The notes under the pieces: generated by a model
The model's database searches: none
Seen by the model: only the letters and a program-made list of their open reading frames with translations
What the model was told of the DNA's origin: nothing
NCBI RefSeq assembly: GCF_001995215.1
Contig: NZ_MUXN01000023.1
Span: 304,636-368,635, forward strand
DNA length: 64,000 nucleotides
Direction: 5' to 3'
Source of the DNA: Amycolatopsis azurea DSM 43854
GTDB lineage: Bacteria; Actinomycetota; Actinomycetes; Mycobacteriales; Pseudonocardiaceae
Shown: in pieces, positions 25,619 to 34,562 of the stretch
How the letters are laid out: each line of letters starts with the position of its first letter
Numbering within the stretch: position 1 is the first letter of the stretch
Program-made: the position numbers and the translations under genes

Positions 25619-27337
25619 ATGGACACCGGACGGCGGCCCGGCGCGGCGCAACTCGCCTTCGACGAGCTGGGAACCCCTTTGCGGGACATCACTTTCGTCG
25701 TGTTCGACCTGGAGACCACCGGGACGAAACCCGGCCCGGACGGGATCACCGAGATCGGCGCGGTCAAGATCCGCGCCGGCGAGATCGTCGGCGAGTTCGC
25801 CACCTTCGTCAATCCGGGGATGCCGATCCCGCCGCAGATCGTCGAGCTCACCGGGATCACCGGCGCGATGGTCTACGACGCTCCCCGGATCGATCGTGTG
25901 CTGCCCGCGTTCCTCGAATTCATCTCCGGTGCCGTCCTCGTGGCGCACAACGCCCCCTTCGACACCGGCTTCATGCGCGCGGCCTGCGAGGGCCACGGCT
26001 ACCACTGGCCCAAGACGGCCGTGGTCTGCACGGTCCGGCTCGCCCGCCGGGTCATCTCCCGCGACGAGACGCCCAGCTATCGCCTGTCCGCGCTGGCGGC
26101 GCTGTTCGGAGCGCGCACGACGCCCAACCACCGTGCGCTCGCGGACGCGCGCGCCACCGTCGACGTCCTGCACGCGCTGCTCGAACGCGTGGGCAACCTC
26201 GGCGTCCACACTCTCGAAGAACTGCTGGACTACCTGCCCGAGGTCACCCCGGCCCAGCGCCGCAAACGTTCGCTGGCCGAGCACCTGCCCTCGCGGCCCG
26301 GCGTCTACCTCTTCCGCGGCCCGAGCGACGAGGTCCTGTACGTCGGGACGTCGGGCGACCTGCGCCGCCGGGTCCGGCAGTACTTCACCGGCTCGGAAAG
26401 CCGCGGGCGGATCCGGGAGATGGTCGCGCTGGCCGAACGGGTCGACGCGGTCGAATGCTCGCACGCGCTGGAGGCCGCGATCCGGGAGCTGCGGCTGATC
26501 GCCGCCCACCGTCCGATGTACAACCGCCGTTCCAAGAACCCACGGCACGCCTGGTGGGTCGCGCTGACCGAGGAGGCCTTCCCACGCCTGTCGGTGGTCC
26601 GCGTGCCGCGAGACGGGATGCTGGGGCCCTTTCGCAGCCAGACCGACGCCCGGTCGGCGGCGGACACCCTCGCCGGCGCCTCGGGACTGCGGACGTGCAC
26701 CCAGCGCATCTCCGCCACCGCGCCGAGCGGCAAGCCGTGCGTACTCGCCGAACTCGGCCGCTGCGGAGCGCCGTGCGCCGGTCAGCAGACGGTCGAGGCG
26801 TACCGGCCCGGCGTGCTGGCCGTGTCCGGTCTCATCGCCGGGACGGACGGGCGGCCGCTGCGGGTCGCCGCCGATCAGCTGGCCCGGCTCTCGCAGGAGG
26901 AGCACTACGAGCAGGCCGCCCAGCACCGCGACCAGCTGGCCGGGCTGATCCGCGCGGTCGGCCGGGCGCACCGGCTGTCGGCGCTGGCGGGCATCCCGGA
27001 GCTGATCGCCGCCGGACCGGACGGCAACGGCGGCTGGGAACTGGCGGTGATCCGGCACGGCAGGCTCGCGTCGGCGGGCGTCGCGCGGCGCGGGGTGCCG
27101 CCGATGCCGGTGGTCGAGATGCTGGTGGCCTCGGCGGAGACGGTGATCCCGGGCCCCGGGCCGCTCTTCGGCGCGATCTCCGAGGAGGTCCGCATCCTGC
27201 TGCGCTGGCTGACCCGCCCGGGCGTCCGGCTCGTGCGCACCACGCACCCTTGGGCGGAGCCTGCCGCCGCCGGCGGCTGGCAGGAGTGGCTCGACCTGGC
27301 GGCGAGCGCGACGGCGCTGGAGAGGGTGGCGGGCTAG
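25619..27337 (+). CDS. DEDDh 3'-5' exonuclease fused to UvrC-like GIY-YIG nuclease
   Basis: A 572-residue two-domain protein. Residues about 20-190 form a DnaQ/epsilon-type exonuclease: FDLETTG (Exo I), AHNAPFDTGFM (Exo II) and HRALADARATVD (Exo III, His plus Asp). Residues about 220-310 form a GIY-YIG domain: GVYLFRGPSDEVLYVGTSGDLRRRVRQYF. The rest resembles the UvrC/Cho C-terminal part with clustered Cys (CVLAELGRCGAPCAG). It probably acts in DNA repair, cutting and trimming. A protein of the same layout occurs at this place in M. tuberculosis (Rv2191). Confidence 0.9.
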   Translation: MDTGRRPGAAQLAFDELGTPLRDITFVVFDLETTGTKPGPDGITEIGAVKIRAGEIVGEFATFVNPGMPIPPQIVELTGITGAMVYDAPRIDRVLPAFLEFISGAVLVAHNAPFDTGFMRAACEGHGYHWPKTAVVCTVRLARRVISRDETPSYRLSALAALFGARTTPNHRALADARATVDVLHALLERVGNLGVHTLEELLDYLPEVTPAQRRKRSLAEHLPSRPGVYLFRGPSDEVLYVGTSGDLRRRVRQYFTGSESRGRIREMVALAERVDAVECSHALEAAIRELRLIAAHRPMYNRRSKNPRHAWWVALTEEAFPRLSVVRVPRDGMLGPFRSQTDARSAADTLAGASGLRTCTQRISATAPSGKPCVLAELGRCGAPCAGQQTVEAYRPGVLAVSGLIAGTDGRPLRVAADQLARLSQEEHYEQAAQHRDQLAGLIRAVGRAHRLSALAGIPELIAAGPDGNGGWELAVIRHGRLASAGVARRGVPPMPVVEMLVASAETVIPGPGPLFGAISEEVRILLRWLTRPGVRLVRTTHPWAEPAAAGGWQEWLDLAASATALERVAG

Positions 27338-27542
27338 GATCTTCCCTGGCGGGACCACCGACGGTCTCCCCAAGGGCGCTCCGCGCCCGACGGAGACTTC
27401 ACCTCGCGCGCCTCTTTCGGGCCGAAGGCCCACGGGAACGCGATGCAGGGGCGCCTGCCTGATCGAAGTTAGCCGGACTGCTGACTGCGCTCCTTCGGCG
27501 CGTTCCCGTCAGCGCGCGACAACGAACACAGGAGGCGCTGTA

Positions 27543-27827
27543 GTGATCACCGCGATCGTGCTGATCCAGGTCGAAGCCGATGCCATCCCCGAGGCGGCAC
27601 AGGCGATCGCGGACATCGAGGGTGTCCGCGAGGTCTACTCCTGCGCGGGCGACGTCGACCTGATCGCTTCGGTCCGCGTCGCGGCCCACGAAGACCTCGC
27701 GGACCTGATCCCGGCGAAGATCGGCAAGGTCCCCGGTGTGCTGAGCACGGTCACGCACATCGCGTTCCGCTCGTACTCGAAGGCCGACAGCGAGTCCGCG
27801 TTCGACATCGGCGTCGAAGGCGCCTGA
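27543..27827 (+). CDS. Stand-alone Lrp/AsnC ligand-binding (RAM) domain protein
   Basis: A 94-residue single RAM domain: ITAIVLIQVEADAIPEAAQ at the start, then VREVYSCAGDVDLIASVR and a last strand THIAFRSYS. It lacks the helix-turn-helix of full Lrp regulators, so it may sense an amino acid or modulate a full-length Lrp by co-assembly. GTG 27543 has AGGAGG about eight bases upstream. The 205 bases before it contain no gene. Confidence 0.88.
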   Translation: MITAIVLIQVEADAIPEAAQAIADIEGVREVYSCAGDVDLIASVRVAAHEDLADLIPAKIGKVPGVLSTVTHIAFRSYSKADSESAFDIGVEGA

Positions 27828-27843
27828 GTCTCCAGCCGCCATC

Positions 27844-27888
27844 ACTGTGTGGATTTTGGTGCGTCAGGTGACCCGAAATCCACACGGT
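27844..27888. terminator. Hairpin after the Lrp-domain gene
   Basis: Arms 27844-27859 and 27873-27888 (16 bp, two G-U type differences) lie 16 bases past the stop at 27827. Confidence 0.65.
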
Positions 27889-27914
27889 CCTGTCACAGCG
27901 ACCCGTTCGCGAGG

Positions 27915-27967
27915 GAAGGGTGTGTGGAAATAGGGACATTCAACGTCCCTATTTCCACACACCCTTC
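27915..27967. repeat. Perfect 23-bp inverted repeat
   Basis: Arms 27915-27937 and 27945-27967 (GAAGGGTGTGTGGAAATAGG... and its complement) pair without mismatch around ATTCAAC. It sits in the 331-base gene-free gap 27828-28158 between convergent genes, together with two other hairpins. Confidence 0.8.
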
Positions 27968-28097
27968 ACCCAATGTCACCCCAACTCCACTGCGCTACCT
28001 GTCACAGCGACCCGGCTTACCACTCACGGCAGCCTCGATCCTGGCAGTCGGTGACGTGTGAAGTCCGGGTTTCGTACGTGTCCCCACGACCAACGCG

Positions 28098-28142
28098 TGA
28101 AGGCCCCCTTCCTTGCGCCAGGCGCGAGGAAGGGGGCCTTCA
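28098..28142. terminator. Terminator of the ctaE-qcrCAB operon
   Basis: Perfect 16-bp arms TGAAGGCCCCCTTCCT (28098-28113) and its complement (28127-28142), 16 bases beyond the qcrB stop. It belongs to the GTGAAGG...CCTTCAC terminator family of this window. Confidence 0.85.
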
Positions 28143-28158
28143 TGTACTTCTTGCCGGG

Positions 28159-29841
28159 CTAGTGCCCGGAGGTGATCTCCTTGCGCTCCTGCGAAGGCTC
28201 ACCGCCGATGTCGTCGACCTTGCCGTTGCCGTGCCCGTTGGAGCCGTGCCCGTTGGCCCGGGCGCGCTCCAGCGCGATGGTCTCCTCGACCGGGTCCGGC
28301 GACCAGGTCGAACCGGCGACGGCGTGACCGGCCGAACCGAGCTTGTTCATCTTCTTCGGCACCGACGCGCCCTGGTACTCGAGCGGGAGCGGGTGACCGT
28401 GGTCGTCCACCGGGCCGAGCGGCTGGTGGATCTCGATGAACTCACCGTGCGGCAGGCGCTTGATGATGCCGGTCTCGACACCGTGCTCCAGCACCTCGCG
28501 GTCGGCCCGCTGGAGACCCAGGCAGATCCGGTAGGTGATGTAGTACGCGATCGGCGGCAGCAGCAGCACACCGATCCGGCCCGCCCACGTCGTCGCGTTC
28601 AGCGAGATGTCGAAGGCGAACGCGATGATGTCGTTGAAGCCCGACAGCATGATGACCGCGAAGAACGTCAGGGCCATGATGCCGAGCGAGGTCCGGACCG
28701 GGACGTCGCGCGGACGCTGCAGCAGGTTGTGGTGCGCGGTGTCCTTGGACAGCTTTCGCTCGATCCACGGATACATCACCAGCAACCCGATCAGCAGCGG
28801 CATACCGACCGCGCCGGGGAAGAACACCGCCGGGACCGTGTAGTTCCCGAGATAGAGCTCCCACGCGGGCCAGATCCGCAGCATGCCGTCGGCCCAGGCC
28901 ATGTACCAGTCAGGCTGTGAACCGGCCGAGACCTGCGCCGCGTTGTACGGGCCGATGTTCCAGATCGGGTTGATCTGGAAGAGCCCCGACATCAGCGCGA
29001 TGACACCCGTGACCAGAGCGAAGAACGCACCGCCCTTGAGCGCGAACACCGGCATGATGCGGACGCCGACGACGTTGGTCTCCTTGCGGCGCACGCCCGG
29101 GAACTGCGTGTGCTTCTGGTACCAGACCAGCGCGAGGTGCGCGGCGACCAGGCCGAGCATGATGCCCGGCAGCAGCAGGATGTGGATCGTGTACAGGCGC
29201 GGGATGATCTCGTTGCCCGGGAACTCCCCGCCGAACAGCGCCCAGTGGATCCAGGTGCCCATGACCGGCACCGACAGCACGATGCCCGACAGGGTCGCGC
29301 GGATACCGGTACCGGAGAGCAGGTCGTCCGGAAGCGAGTAACCGAAGAAGCCCTCGAACATACCCAGGACCAGCAGCAGCGCACCGATGACCCAGTTCGC
29401 CTCACGCGGGCGGCGGAACGCACCGGTGAAGAAGATCCGGAACATGTGGACCATCATCGAAGCCACGAAGATCAGCGCGGCCCAGTGGTGCAGCTGGCGG
29501 ACGAACAGACCGCCGCGGACGTCGAACGAGATGTCCAGCGTGGTCGCGAAGGCCCGCGACATCTCGACGCCCTGCAGACCGGTGAAGCTGCCGTTGTAGA
29601 CGACCTCCTCCATGGAGGGGTCGAAGAACAGCGTGAGGTACACACCCGACAGCAACAGGATGATGAAGCTGTAGAGCGCGATCTCGCCGAGCAGGAACGA
29701 CCAGTGGGTCGGGAACACCTTGTTGATCTGGTGCCGCATGCCCTTGGCCAGGTGATACCGGTCGTCGGCCCACTTCGCACCAGCGCCCACGGCCTTCTCG
29801 ACCGGGTTCGTCCCCTTGGTCGGGGTGGTGAGTGAACTCAT
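28159..29841 (-). CDS. qcrB: Cytochrome bc1 complex cytochrome b subunit
   Basis: A 560-residue integral membrane protein, the quinol-oxidising and haem b-carrying subunit of actinobacterial complex III. Haem-ligand helices include RQLHHWAALIFVASMMVHMFR (split: RQLHHWAALIF and MMVHMFRIFF). The Qo motif PDWYMAW stands in for PEWY, and LPGIMLG and HLALVWYQKH follow in the second haem pair. The C-terminal extension is hydrophilic, as in actinobacteria. It overlaps qcrA by four bases and is last in ctaE-qcrC-qcrA-qcrB. Confidence 0.96.
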   Translation of the reverse strand: MSSLTTPTKGTNPVEKAVGAGAKWADDRYHLAKGMRHQINKVFPTHWSFLLGEIALYSFIILLLSGVYLTLFFDPSMEEVVYNGSFTGLQGVEMSRAFATTLDISFDVRGGLFVRQLHHWAALIFVASMMVHMFRIFFTGAFRRPREANWVIGALLLVLGMFEGFFGYSLPDDLLSGTGIRATLSGIVLSVPVMGTWIHWALFGGEFPGNEIIPRLYTIHILLLPGIMLGLVAAHLALVWYQKHTQFPGVRRKETNVVGVRIMPVFALKGGAFFALVTGVIALMSGLFQINPIWNIGPYNAAQVSAGSQPDWYMAWADGMLRIWPAWELYLGNYTVPAVFFPGAVGMPLLIGLLVMYPWIERKLSKDTAHHNLLQRPRDVPVRTSLGIMALTFFAVIMLSGFNDIIAFAFDISLNATTWAGRIGVLLLPPIAYYITYRICLGLQRADREVLEHGVETGIIKRLPHGEFIEIHQPLGPVDDHGHPLPLEYQGASVPKKMNKLGSAGHAVAGSTWSPDPVEETIALERARANGHGSNGHGNGKVDDIGGEPSQERKEITSGH

Positions 29842-30971
29842 GACTTACGCTCCCAAAAGGCCGGTCCGACGGCCTCGTTGAAGTCTCCGCGCGCGACCAG
29901 GTAGCCGTCCTTGTTCACTGTAATCGGCAATTGGGCCAACGGCCGAGTCGCCGGACCGAAAATCGGCTTGGCGTAGTGGAGCGCGTCGAACTGCGACTGG
30001 TGGCAAGGGCAGAGGATGCGGTTGGTCCGCTGCTCGTACAGGGAGGTCGGGCAGCCGACGTGGCTGCAGATCTTCGTGTACGCGTAGTAGTCGCCGAAGT
30101 TGTAATCCTCCTGGTTCGCCCGCTTGACGACCTTGGCGGCGTCGGTCGGGCGGAGGCGGATCAGCATGACCGGGTTGTCGACGCGCTTGAAGGCGGCCGA
30201 CAGCGCGTGCTCGTCCTCCCGCTCGGACTCACGGAACGGGAACACCGTTTCCATGGCGCCCGCGTCGAGGTCCTCGACCCTGACCAGGGAGACCTCGTGC
30301 GGACGGCCGGTGTTGCGGCGCAGGAAGACCTCTTCGTCCGGGAAGTTCTTCTTCCAGCCCGAGTGCCACAGGGAGTCGCGGTTCTCGGTGTCCTTCCACG
30401 GATCCTTGATGAAGGACGCGACCGGCAGCGCCGCGACGGCGAGGCCGAGCACACCGGCACCGGCGCCCGCGGACCGCTTGATCATCGAACGGCGCGCGAT
30501 GGTGCTGTCGTTACCCGAGTGGGCCAGCTGGGCGACGATGGTGGCCTTGTCGACCTCCTTGGAGCCGCCGTCCCCGCGCTCCTGCACGGCGACCTCGGCC
30601 GGGATGAACTTCTTGGTGTAGAGGATCACCCCGATACCGAGGCTGAGCACGGCGAGCCCGAGGGTGATCCCGAGCAGCGGCGTGTACAGCGTGTACTTGG
30701 TGTAGCCGGTCGTACCCGGCTCCTTGTACTCGAACCAGTGCGGCCACGCGACGAGGACCACGAACGCGAGGCCGGACAGCGCGGCCAGCACGAACCAGAG
30801 GGCGACAGTGCGCTCGGCGCGCTTCTCCGCCCGTGTCCCCTCGACCGGCCACGGCTTCGGGTACTCCACGATCTCGACCCCGTCGAGCGCGGTACCCAGC
30901 TTGACGAGCTGGTCGCGATCCATGTCCGCCAATTCCGCCTCTGTCGGCGGCTTCGGCCCTTCGGCGCTCAT
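29838..30971 (-). CDS. qcrA: Cytochrome bc1 complex Rieske iron-sulfur subunit
   Basis: A 377-residue protein with three predicted N-terminal membrane helices, as in actinobacterial QcrA, and a C-terminal Rieske domain: CSHVGCPTS and CPCHQSQFD supply the Cys and His ligands of the [2Fe-2S] cluster and the disulfide. It passes electrons from quinol to the dihaem cytochrome QcrC. ATG 30971 is chosen because it overlaps the qcrC stop by ATGA; longer readings extend into qcrC. Confidence 0.95.
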   Translation of the reverse strand: MSAEGPKPPTEAELADMDRDQLVKLGTALDGVEIVEYPKPWPVEGTRAEKRAERTVALWFVLAALSGLAFVVLVAWPHWFEYKEPGTTGYTKYTLYTPLLGITLGLAVLSLGIGVILYTKKFIPAEVAVQERGDGGSKEVDKATIVAQLAHSGNDSTIARRSMIKRSAGAGAGVLGLAVAALPVASFIKDPWKDTENRDSLWHSGWKKNFPDEEVFLRRNTGRPHEVSLVRVEDLDAGAMETVFPFRESEREDEHALSAAFKRVDNPVMLIRLRPTDAAKVVKRANQEDYNFGDYYAYTKICSHVGCPTSLYEQRTNRILCPCHQSQFDALHYAKPIFGPATRPLAQLPITVNKDGYLVARGDFNEAVGPAFWERKS

Positions 30972-31786
30972 GCCTTCGATCCAATCCACAACGTCACGCC
31001 GATCAGCGCGGCGATCCCGACGATCCACGCGATCGCGCCCTCCGAGGCCGGGCCAAGACCGCCGAGCGAGCTACCGCCGGGTGCGTTGTTCCCGTGACTC
31101 ACGGACTTCACGAACGCGATGATGTCCTTCTTCTCCTCCGGCGACAGCTGCCGGTCGGAGAACTTGGGCATGTTCTGCGGCCCGGTGAGCATCGCGGTGT
31201 AGATCTGCTCCTCCGTGGCCGGGTCCAGGTTCGGGGCGAACTTGCCCGAGGAGAGCGCGCCGCCGCGGCCGGTGAAGCCGTGGCAGGAGGCGCAGTTGAG
31301 GCGGAAGAGCTCGCTGCCGCGCGCGACGTCGTCGCCGCGCAGCGCGTCACCCTTCTCGGTGGGACGCTGCGCGCCGCCGCCGTTGGCCTGGATGTAGGCA
31401 CCGAGGGCGTTGATCTCGGCCTCGGACAGCTTCGGCGGCTTCCGCTGCGCCTGGGCTTCCTGGCGCACCGCGGGCATGCGGCCGGTCGAGGTCTGGAAGT
31501 ACACGGCCGCGTCGCCGATGCCGATGAGGCTCGGGCCACGGTCGGTGACGCCTTCGAGCTTCGGCCCGTGACATTCGATACACGTGTTGTTGTAGAGCTT
31601 CTCGCCCTCACGCAGGAGGGCGGACTCGCCCTGCGCCTGCGCGGTCTGCGGCTCCGGCGCGAAAACGGCGTACAGCCCGCCCACGCTCAGGAGCGCGATC
31701 CCGAGCGCCAGCACGCCGGCGAACCGCCTGCGTGCTTTCGACCGCTTGCGGAAGCGGCGCTCCGTGTCGTTCTTGCTGGAGGTCAT
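30968..31786 (-). CDS. qcrC: Dihaem cytochrome c of the bc1 complex
   Basis: A 272-residue dihaem cytochrome c. A basic N-terminus and a membrane helix (about 22-45) precede two haem c sites, CIECH and CASCH, and a C-terminal membrane anchor ends the protein. In actinobacteria this subunit links bc1 directly to the aa3 oxidase without a soluble cytochrome c. It is 55 bases after ctaE and overlaps qcrA, consistent with one supercomplex operon. Confidence 0.95.
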   Translation of the reverse strand: MTSSKNDTERRFRKRSKARRRFAGVLALGIALLSVGGLYAVFAPEPQTAQAQGESALLREGEKLYNNTCIECHGPKLEGVTDRGPSLIGIGDAAVYFQTSTGRMPAVRQEAQAQRKPPKLSEAEINALGAYIQANGGGAQRPTEKGDALRGDDVARGSELFRLNCASCHGFTGRGGALSSGKFAPNLDPATEEQIYTAMLTGPQNMPKFSDRQLSPEEKKDIIAFVKSVSHGNNAPGGSSLGGLGPASEGAIAWIVGIAALIGVTLWIGSKA

Positions 31787-31841
31787 CTTGCGGCAACCCT
31801 TGCTGTCAGTTCAGGCCGATAGGTCGTGGTGGCGGCTTCGT

Positions 31842-32465
31842 TCACGGAAGGATGTAGATCACCGCGAACAGACCCACCCACACGATGTCGACGAAGTGCC
31901 AGTAGTACGACACGACGATCGCCGAGGTGGCCTGGGCCGGGGTGAACTTGCTCAGCTTGGTGCGGATGAGCAGGTACACGAACGCGATGAGCCCGCCGAT
32001 GACGTGCAGGCCGTGGAACCCGGTCGCGAGGAAGAAGACCGTGCCGAACGGGCCGGACGGGATCGTCATCCCCTCGTCGATCAGGTGGAGGTACTCGTAA
32101 CCCTGGCCGCCGACGAAGATCGCGCCCATGATCAACGTGATGATGTACCAGCGGCGCAAGCCGAAGACGTCACCCTTTTCGGCGGCGAACACGCCGAACT
32201 GGCAAGTGAACGAGGACGCCACGAGGATCACCGTGAAGGGGATCGCCAGGGCGACGTTCAACTCGAAGGGCTCACCGTGCAGCGGCGGCGGCCACTGGCC
32301 GGTCGCGTTCTGCGCCTTCACGGTGAAGAACATGGCGAACAGTCCGGCGAAGAACATCAGTTCGCTGGACAGCCACACGATGGTGCCGACACTGACCATG
32401 TTCGGCCGGTTCAGCGAGTGGACCCGCTGGCTGATGGTGGGAGCTGCCGTTGTCACGCGTCGCAT
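31842..32465 (-). CDS. ctaE: Cytochrome c oxidase subunit III
   Basis: A 207-residue membrane protein with five helices typical of short CtaE: TIVWLSSELMFFAGLFAMFF first, then FTVILVASSFTCQFGVFA, YIITLIMGAIFVGGQGYEY, ATGFHGLHVIGGLIAFVYLL and YYWHFVDIVWVGLFAVIYIL. The conserved SELMFF and GFHGLHVI signatures are clear. It is the first gene of the operon with qcrCAB, so the promoter should lie in 32466-32560. Confidence 0.95.
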   Translation of the reverse strand: MRRVTTAAPTISQRVHSLNRPNMVSVGTIVWLSSELMFFAGLFAMFFTVKAQNATGQWPPPLHGEPFELNVALAIPFTVILVASSFTCQFGVFAAEKGDVFGLRRWYIITLIMGAIFVGGQGYEYLHLIDEGMTIPSGPFGTVFFLATGFHGLHVIGGLIAFVYLLIRTKLSKFTPAQATSAIVVSYYWHFVDIVWVGLFAVIYILP

Positions 32466-32560
32466 TATGTCCTCTCACGCACGGGGCTCGCCGGGTGGGT
32501 CCACGGCAAGTCGCGTGCGTGTCGGGTCACATCTGAACGAAAGTGGGAACTGAGCTACTC

Positions 32561-32977
32561 ATGGGTTTACTAGATCGGCTTCGTGACCTGGTCAAGAAGC
32601 CGAAGATCCCTGGTCTGACGATCGACACGCCCGGCGTGGAGATCGTCGCGGAGGCGTTCGACCCGGCCGAGGCGGATTCTTCGGTGCTCGCGAGATCACC
32701 CGCTTGGGTCGCCGAAGCGCCGGCGATCCTGCGCCATCACTTCAAACTTCCGCCCGAAAAGGTGGCCGAGGCGACCGCGATCCTCGCCCAGGACGGCTGG
32801 GAGCTGCGGGAACAGGGCCCGGACGGCGGCCTGACGCTGGCGCACGCCCTGCGCGTCCAGACCCTCGACGCGCTGCACTGCGCGCAGGAACGGTCGCGGA
32901 TGGCGGGGCTCGCGCAGCGGCTCGGCGGGGACTCGGTGGGCTGGGACGCGCTCCAGCCGTCGGGTGCGTCCACGTGA
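32561..32977 (+). CDS. Conserved hypothetical protein
   Basis: A 138-residue soluble protein starting MGLLDRLRDLVKKP at ATG 32561. The body contains a Trp-rich helix (SPAWVAEAPAILRHHFKLP) and a region predicted to be alpha/beta; no catalytic motif is recognisable. It diverges from ctaE across 95 bases and is followed 61 bases later by the receiver-like gene and trpD. I do not recognise a family. Confidence 0.75.
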   Translation: MGLLDRLRDLVKKPKIPGLTIDTPGVEIVAEAFDPAEADSSVLARSPAWVAEAPAILRHHFKLPPEKVAEATAILAQDGWELREQGPDGGLTLAHALRVQTLDALHCAQERSRMAGLAQRLGGDSVGWDALQPSGAST

Positions 32978-33038
32978 TGTCGGTCATGGCGGATAACATC
33001 GCGGGGTCGACATGACTAGACGAGGCGGAGGCGCGCTC

Positions 33039-33449
33039 ATGGGCGAGCAGGCGATGCGGATCCTGGTGTTCAGCCACAAGGCGGAGGTGCGCGAGGCGAT
33101 CATCAACGCCGTCGGCCGCAGGCCCGCCGCCGACCTCGGCCGGGTGGACTACACCGAGGCGTCCGGCATCTCCGAGGTACTCGTCGAGATGGACGCGGGC
33201 AATGTGGACCTGGCCATCCTCGACGGCGAGGCGCAGCCGACCGGCGGCATCGGGCTGACCCGTCAGCTGAAGAACGAGATCGAGGATTGTCCGCCGATCG
33301 TGGTGTCGGTGCGGCGCAAGGACGACCGCTGGCTGGCGACCTGGTCGCAGGCGGACGCGGTGCTGGTCCACCCGCTCGACCCGCTGACCGCCGCCGAGAC
33401 CGTCGCCGAAGTGCTGCGCGCCCGGCGGGTGCCGGCCGTGCACGGCTGA
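33039..33449 (+). CDS. Receiver-domain-like protein, atypical
   Basis: A 136-residue single CheY-like domain: strand RILVFSHK, a VDLAILDGEAQP strand with Asp62 at the phosphorylation position, and a final VLVHPLDPL. The acidic pair expected after the first strand is absent (FSHK), and a His replaces the conserved Lys near the fifth strand, so phosphorylation may not occur in the usual way. ATG 33039 has GGAGGC upstream; ATG 33012 is possible. It ends four bases before trpD, so the two are probably co-translated. Confidence 0.78.
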   Translation: MGEQAMRILVFSHKAEVREAIINAVGRRPAADLGRVDYTEASGISEVLVEMDAGNVDLAILDGEAQPTGGIGLTRQLKNEIEDCPPIVVSVRRKDDRWLATWSQADAVLVHPLDPLTAAETVAEVLRARRVPAVHG

Positions 33450-33453
33450 GCCG

Positions 33454-34485
33454 ATGAGCGCGGCCGCTAAAACTTGGCCGTCCCTGCTCAACCAGCTCAT
33501 CGCTCGCGCGGACCTGTCCGAAGAGGACACCGCGTGGGCGATGGACCAGATCATGAGCGGGGCGGCGACGCCCTCCCAGATCGCCGGATTCGCCGTCGCG
33601 CTGCGTGCGAAGGGTGAGACACCGGCGGAGATCTCCGGGATGGCCGACGCCATGCTGGCGCACGCCAAACGGGTGACGATCGACAGGCCGTCGGTGGACA
33701 TCGTCGGCACCGGCGGCGACCGGTCCAATTCGGTCAACATCTCCACCATGGCCACGGTGGTGACGGCCGCGGCCGGCGCCCCGGTGGCCAAGCACGGCAA
33801 CCGGAGCGCGTCGTCGAAGTCCGGCGCGGCCGACGTGCTGGAGGAACTGGGCGTCACCATCGACCTGCCGCCCGAGACGGTCCAGCGCAGCGTGAACGAA
33901 CTGGGCATCGGCTTCTGCTTCGCGCCGAAGTTCCACCCCGCCCTGCGCCACGCCGGTCCGACGCGCGGTGAACTCGGCGTGCCGACGACGTTCAACCTGC
34001 TGGGCCCGCTGACCAACCCCGCACAGCCGCGCAGTTCGCTGATCGGCTGCGCGTACGAGGACAAGACGCGCGTGCTGGCCGAGGTGTTCGCGCGGCGCGG
34101 GATGACCGTGCTGCTCGTCCGCGGCGACGACGGGCTCGACGAGATCACCACCACGACCACCACCTCGGTGTGGGTGGTCTCCGGCGGCGAGATCACCGAG
34201 CGGAGCTTCGACCCCTCGTCGCTGGGCATCACCAGGGCGACCGCGGACGATCTGCGCGGCGGCGACGCGGCGCACAACGCCGACGTGTTCCGCCAGGTGA
34301 TGAACGGGAAGACCGGGCCGGTGCGGGACGCCGTGCTGCTCAACTCGGCGGCCGCGCTGGCGGCTTTCGCCGGGTTCTCGGGGTCGCTGGAAGACGATCT
34401 GGCGGCCGGGCTCGCACGGGCGGCCTCGGCCGTCGATTCGGGTGCGGCGGCCGACCTGCTGAACCGGTGGATCGCCTTCGCCTGA
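33454..34485 (+). CDS. trpD: Anthranilate phosphoribosyltransferase
   Basis: A 343-residue cytosolic enzyme that joins anthranilate to PRPP in tryptophan synthesis. The PRPP motif VGTGGDRSNSVNIST and the anthranilate-side KHGNRSASSKSGAADVLEELG are intact. Length is typical. It follows a receiver-like gene by four bases and stands apart from other trp genes. A palindrome of the CGCGTTT family begins ten bases after its stop and may act as terminator. Confidence 0.96.
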   Translation: MSAAAKTWPSLLNQLIARADLSEEDTAWAMDQIMSGAATPSQIAGFAVALRAKGETPAEISGMADAMLAHAKRVTIDRPSVDIVGTGGDRSNSVNISTMATVVTAAAGAPVAKHGNRSASSKSGAADVLEELGVTIDLPPETVQRSVNELGIGFCFAPKFHPALRHAGPTRGELGVPTTFNLLGPLTNPAQPRSSLIGCAYEDKTRVLAEVFARRGMTVLLVRGDDGLDEITTTTTTSVWVVSGGEITERSFDPSSLGITRATADDLRGGDAAHNADVFRQVMNGKTGPVRDAVLLNSAAALAAFAGFSGSLEDDLAAGLARAASAVDSGAAADLLNRWIAFA

Positions 34486-34494
34486 CCCCCGCCT

Positions 34495-34558
34495 CGCGTT
34501 TCGTCCTCTGAATGCGGTCCTTGCACACGCAACTACCGCATTCAGAGGACGAAACGCG
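34495..34558. repeat. CGCGTTT-GTCCTCT palindrome, copy 2
   Basis: Perfect 24-bp arms 34495-34518 and 34535-34558 with a 16-base loop, between the convergent trpD (+) and AraC/GlxA regulator (-) genes; a likely two-way terminator. Confidence 0.85.
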
Positions 34559-34562
34559 TCGG

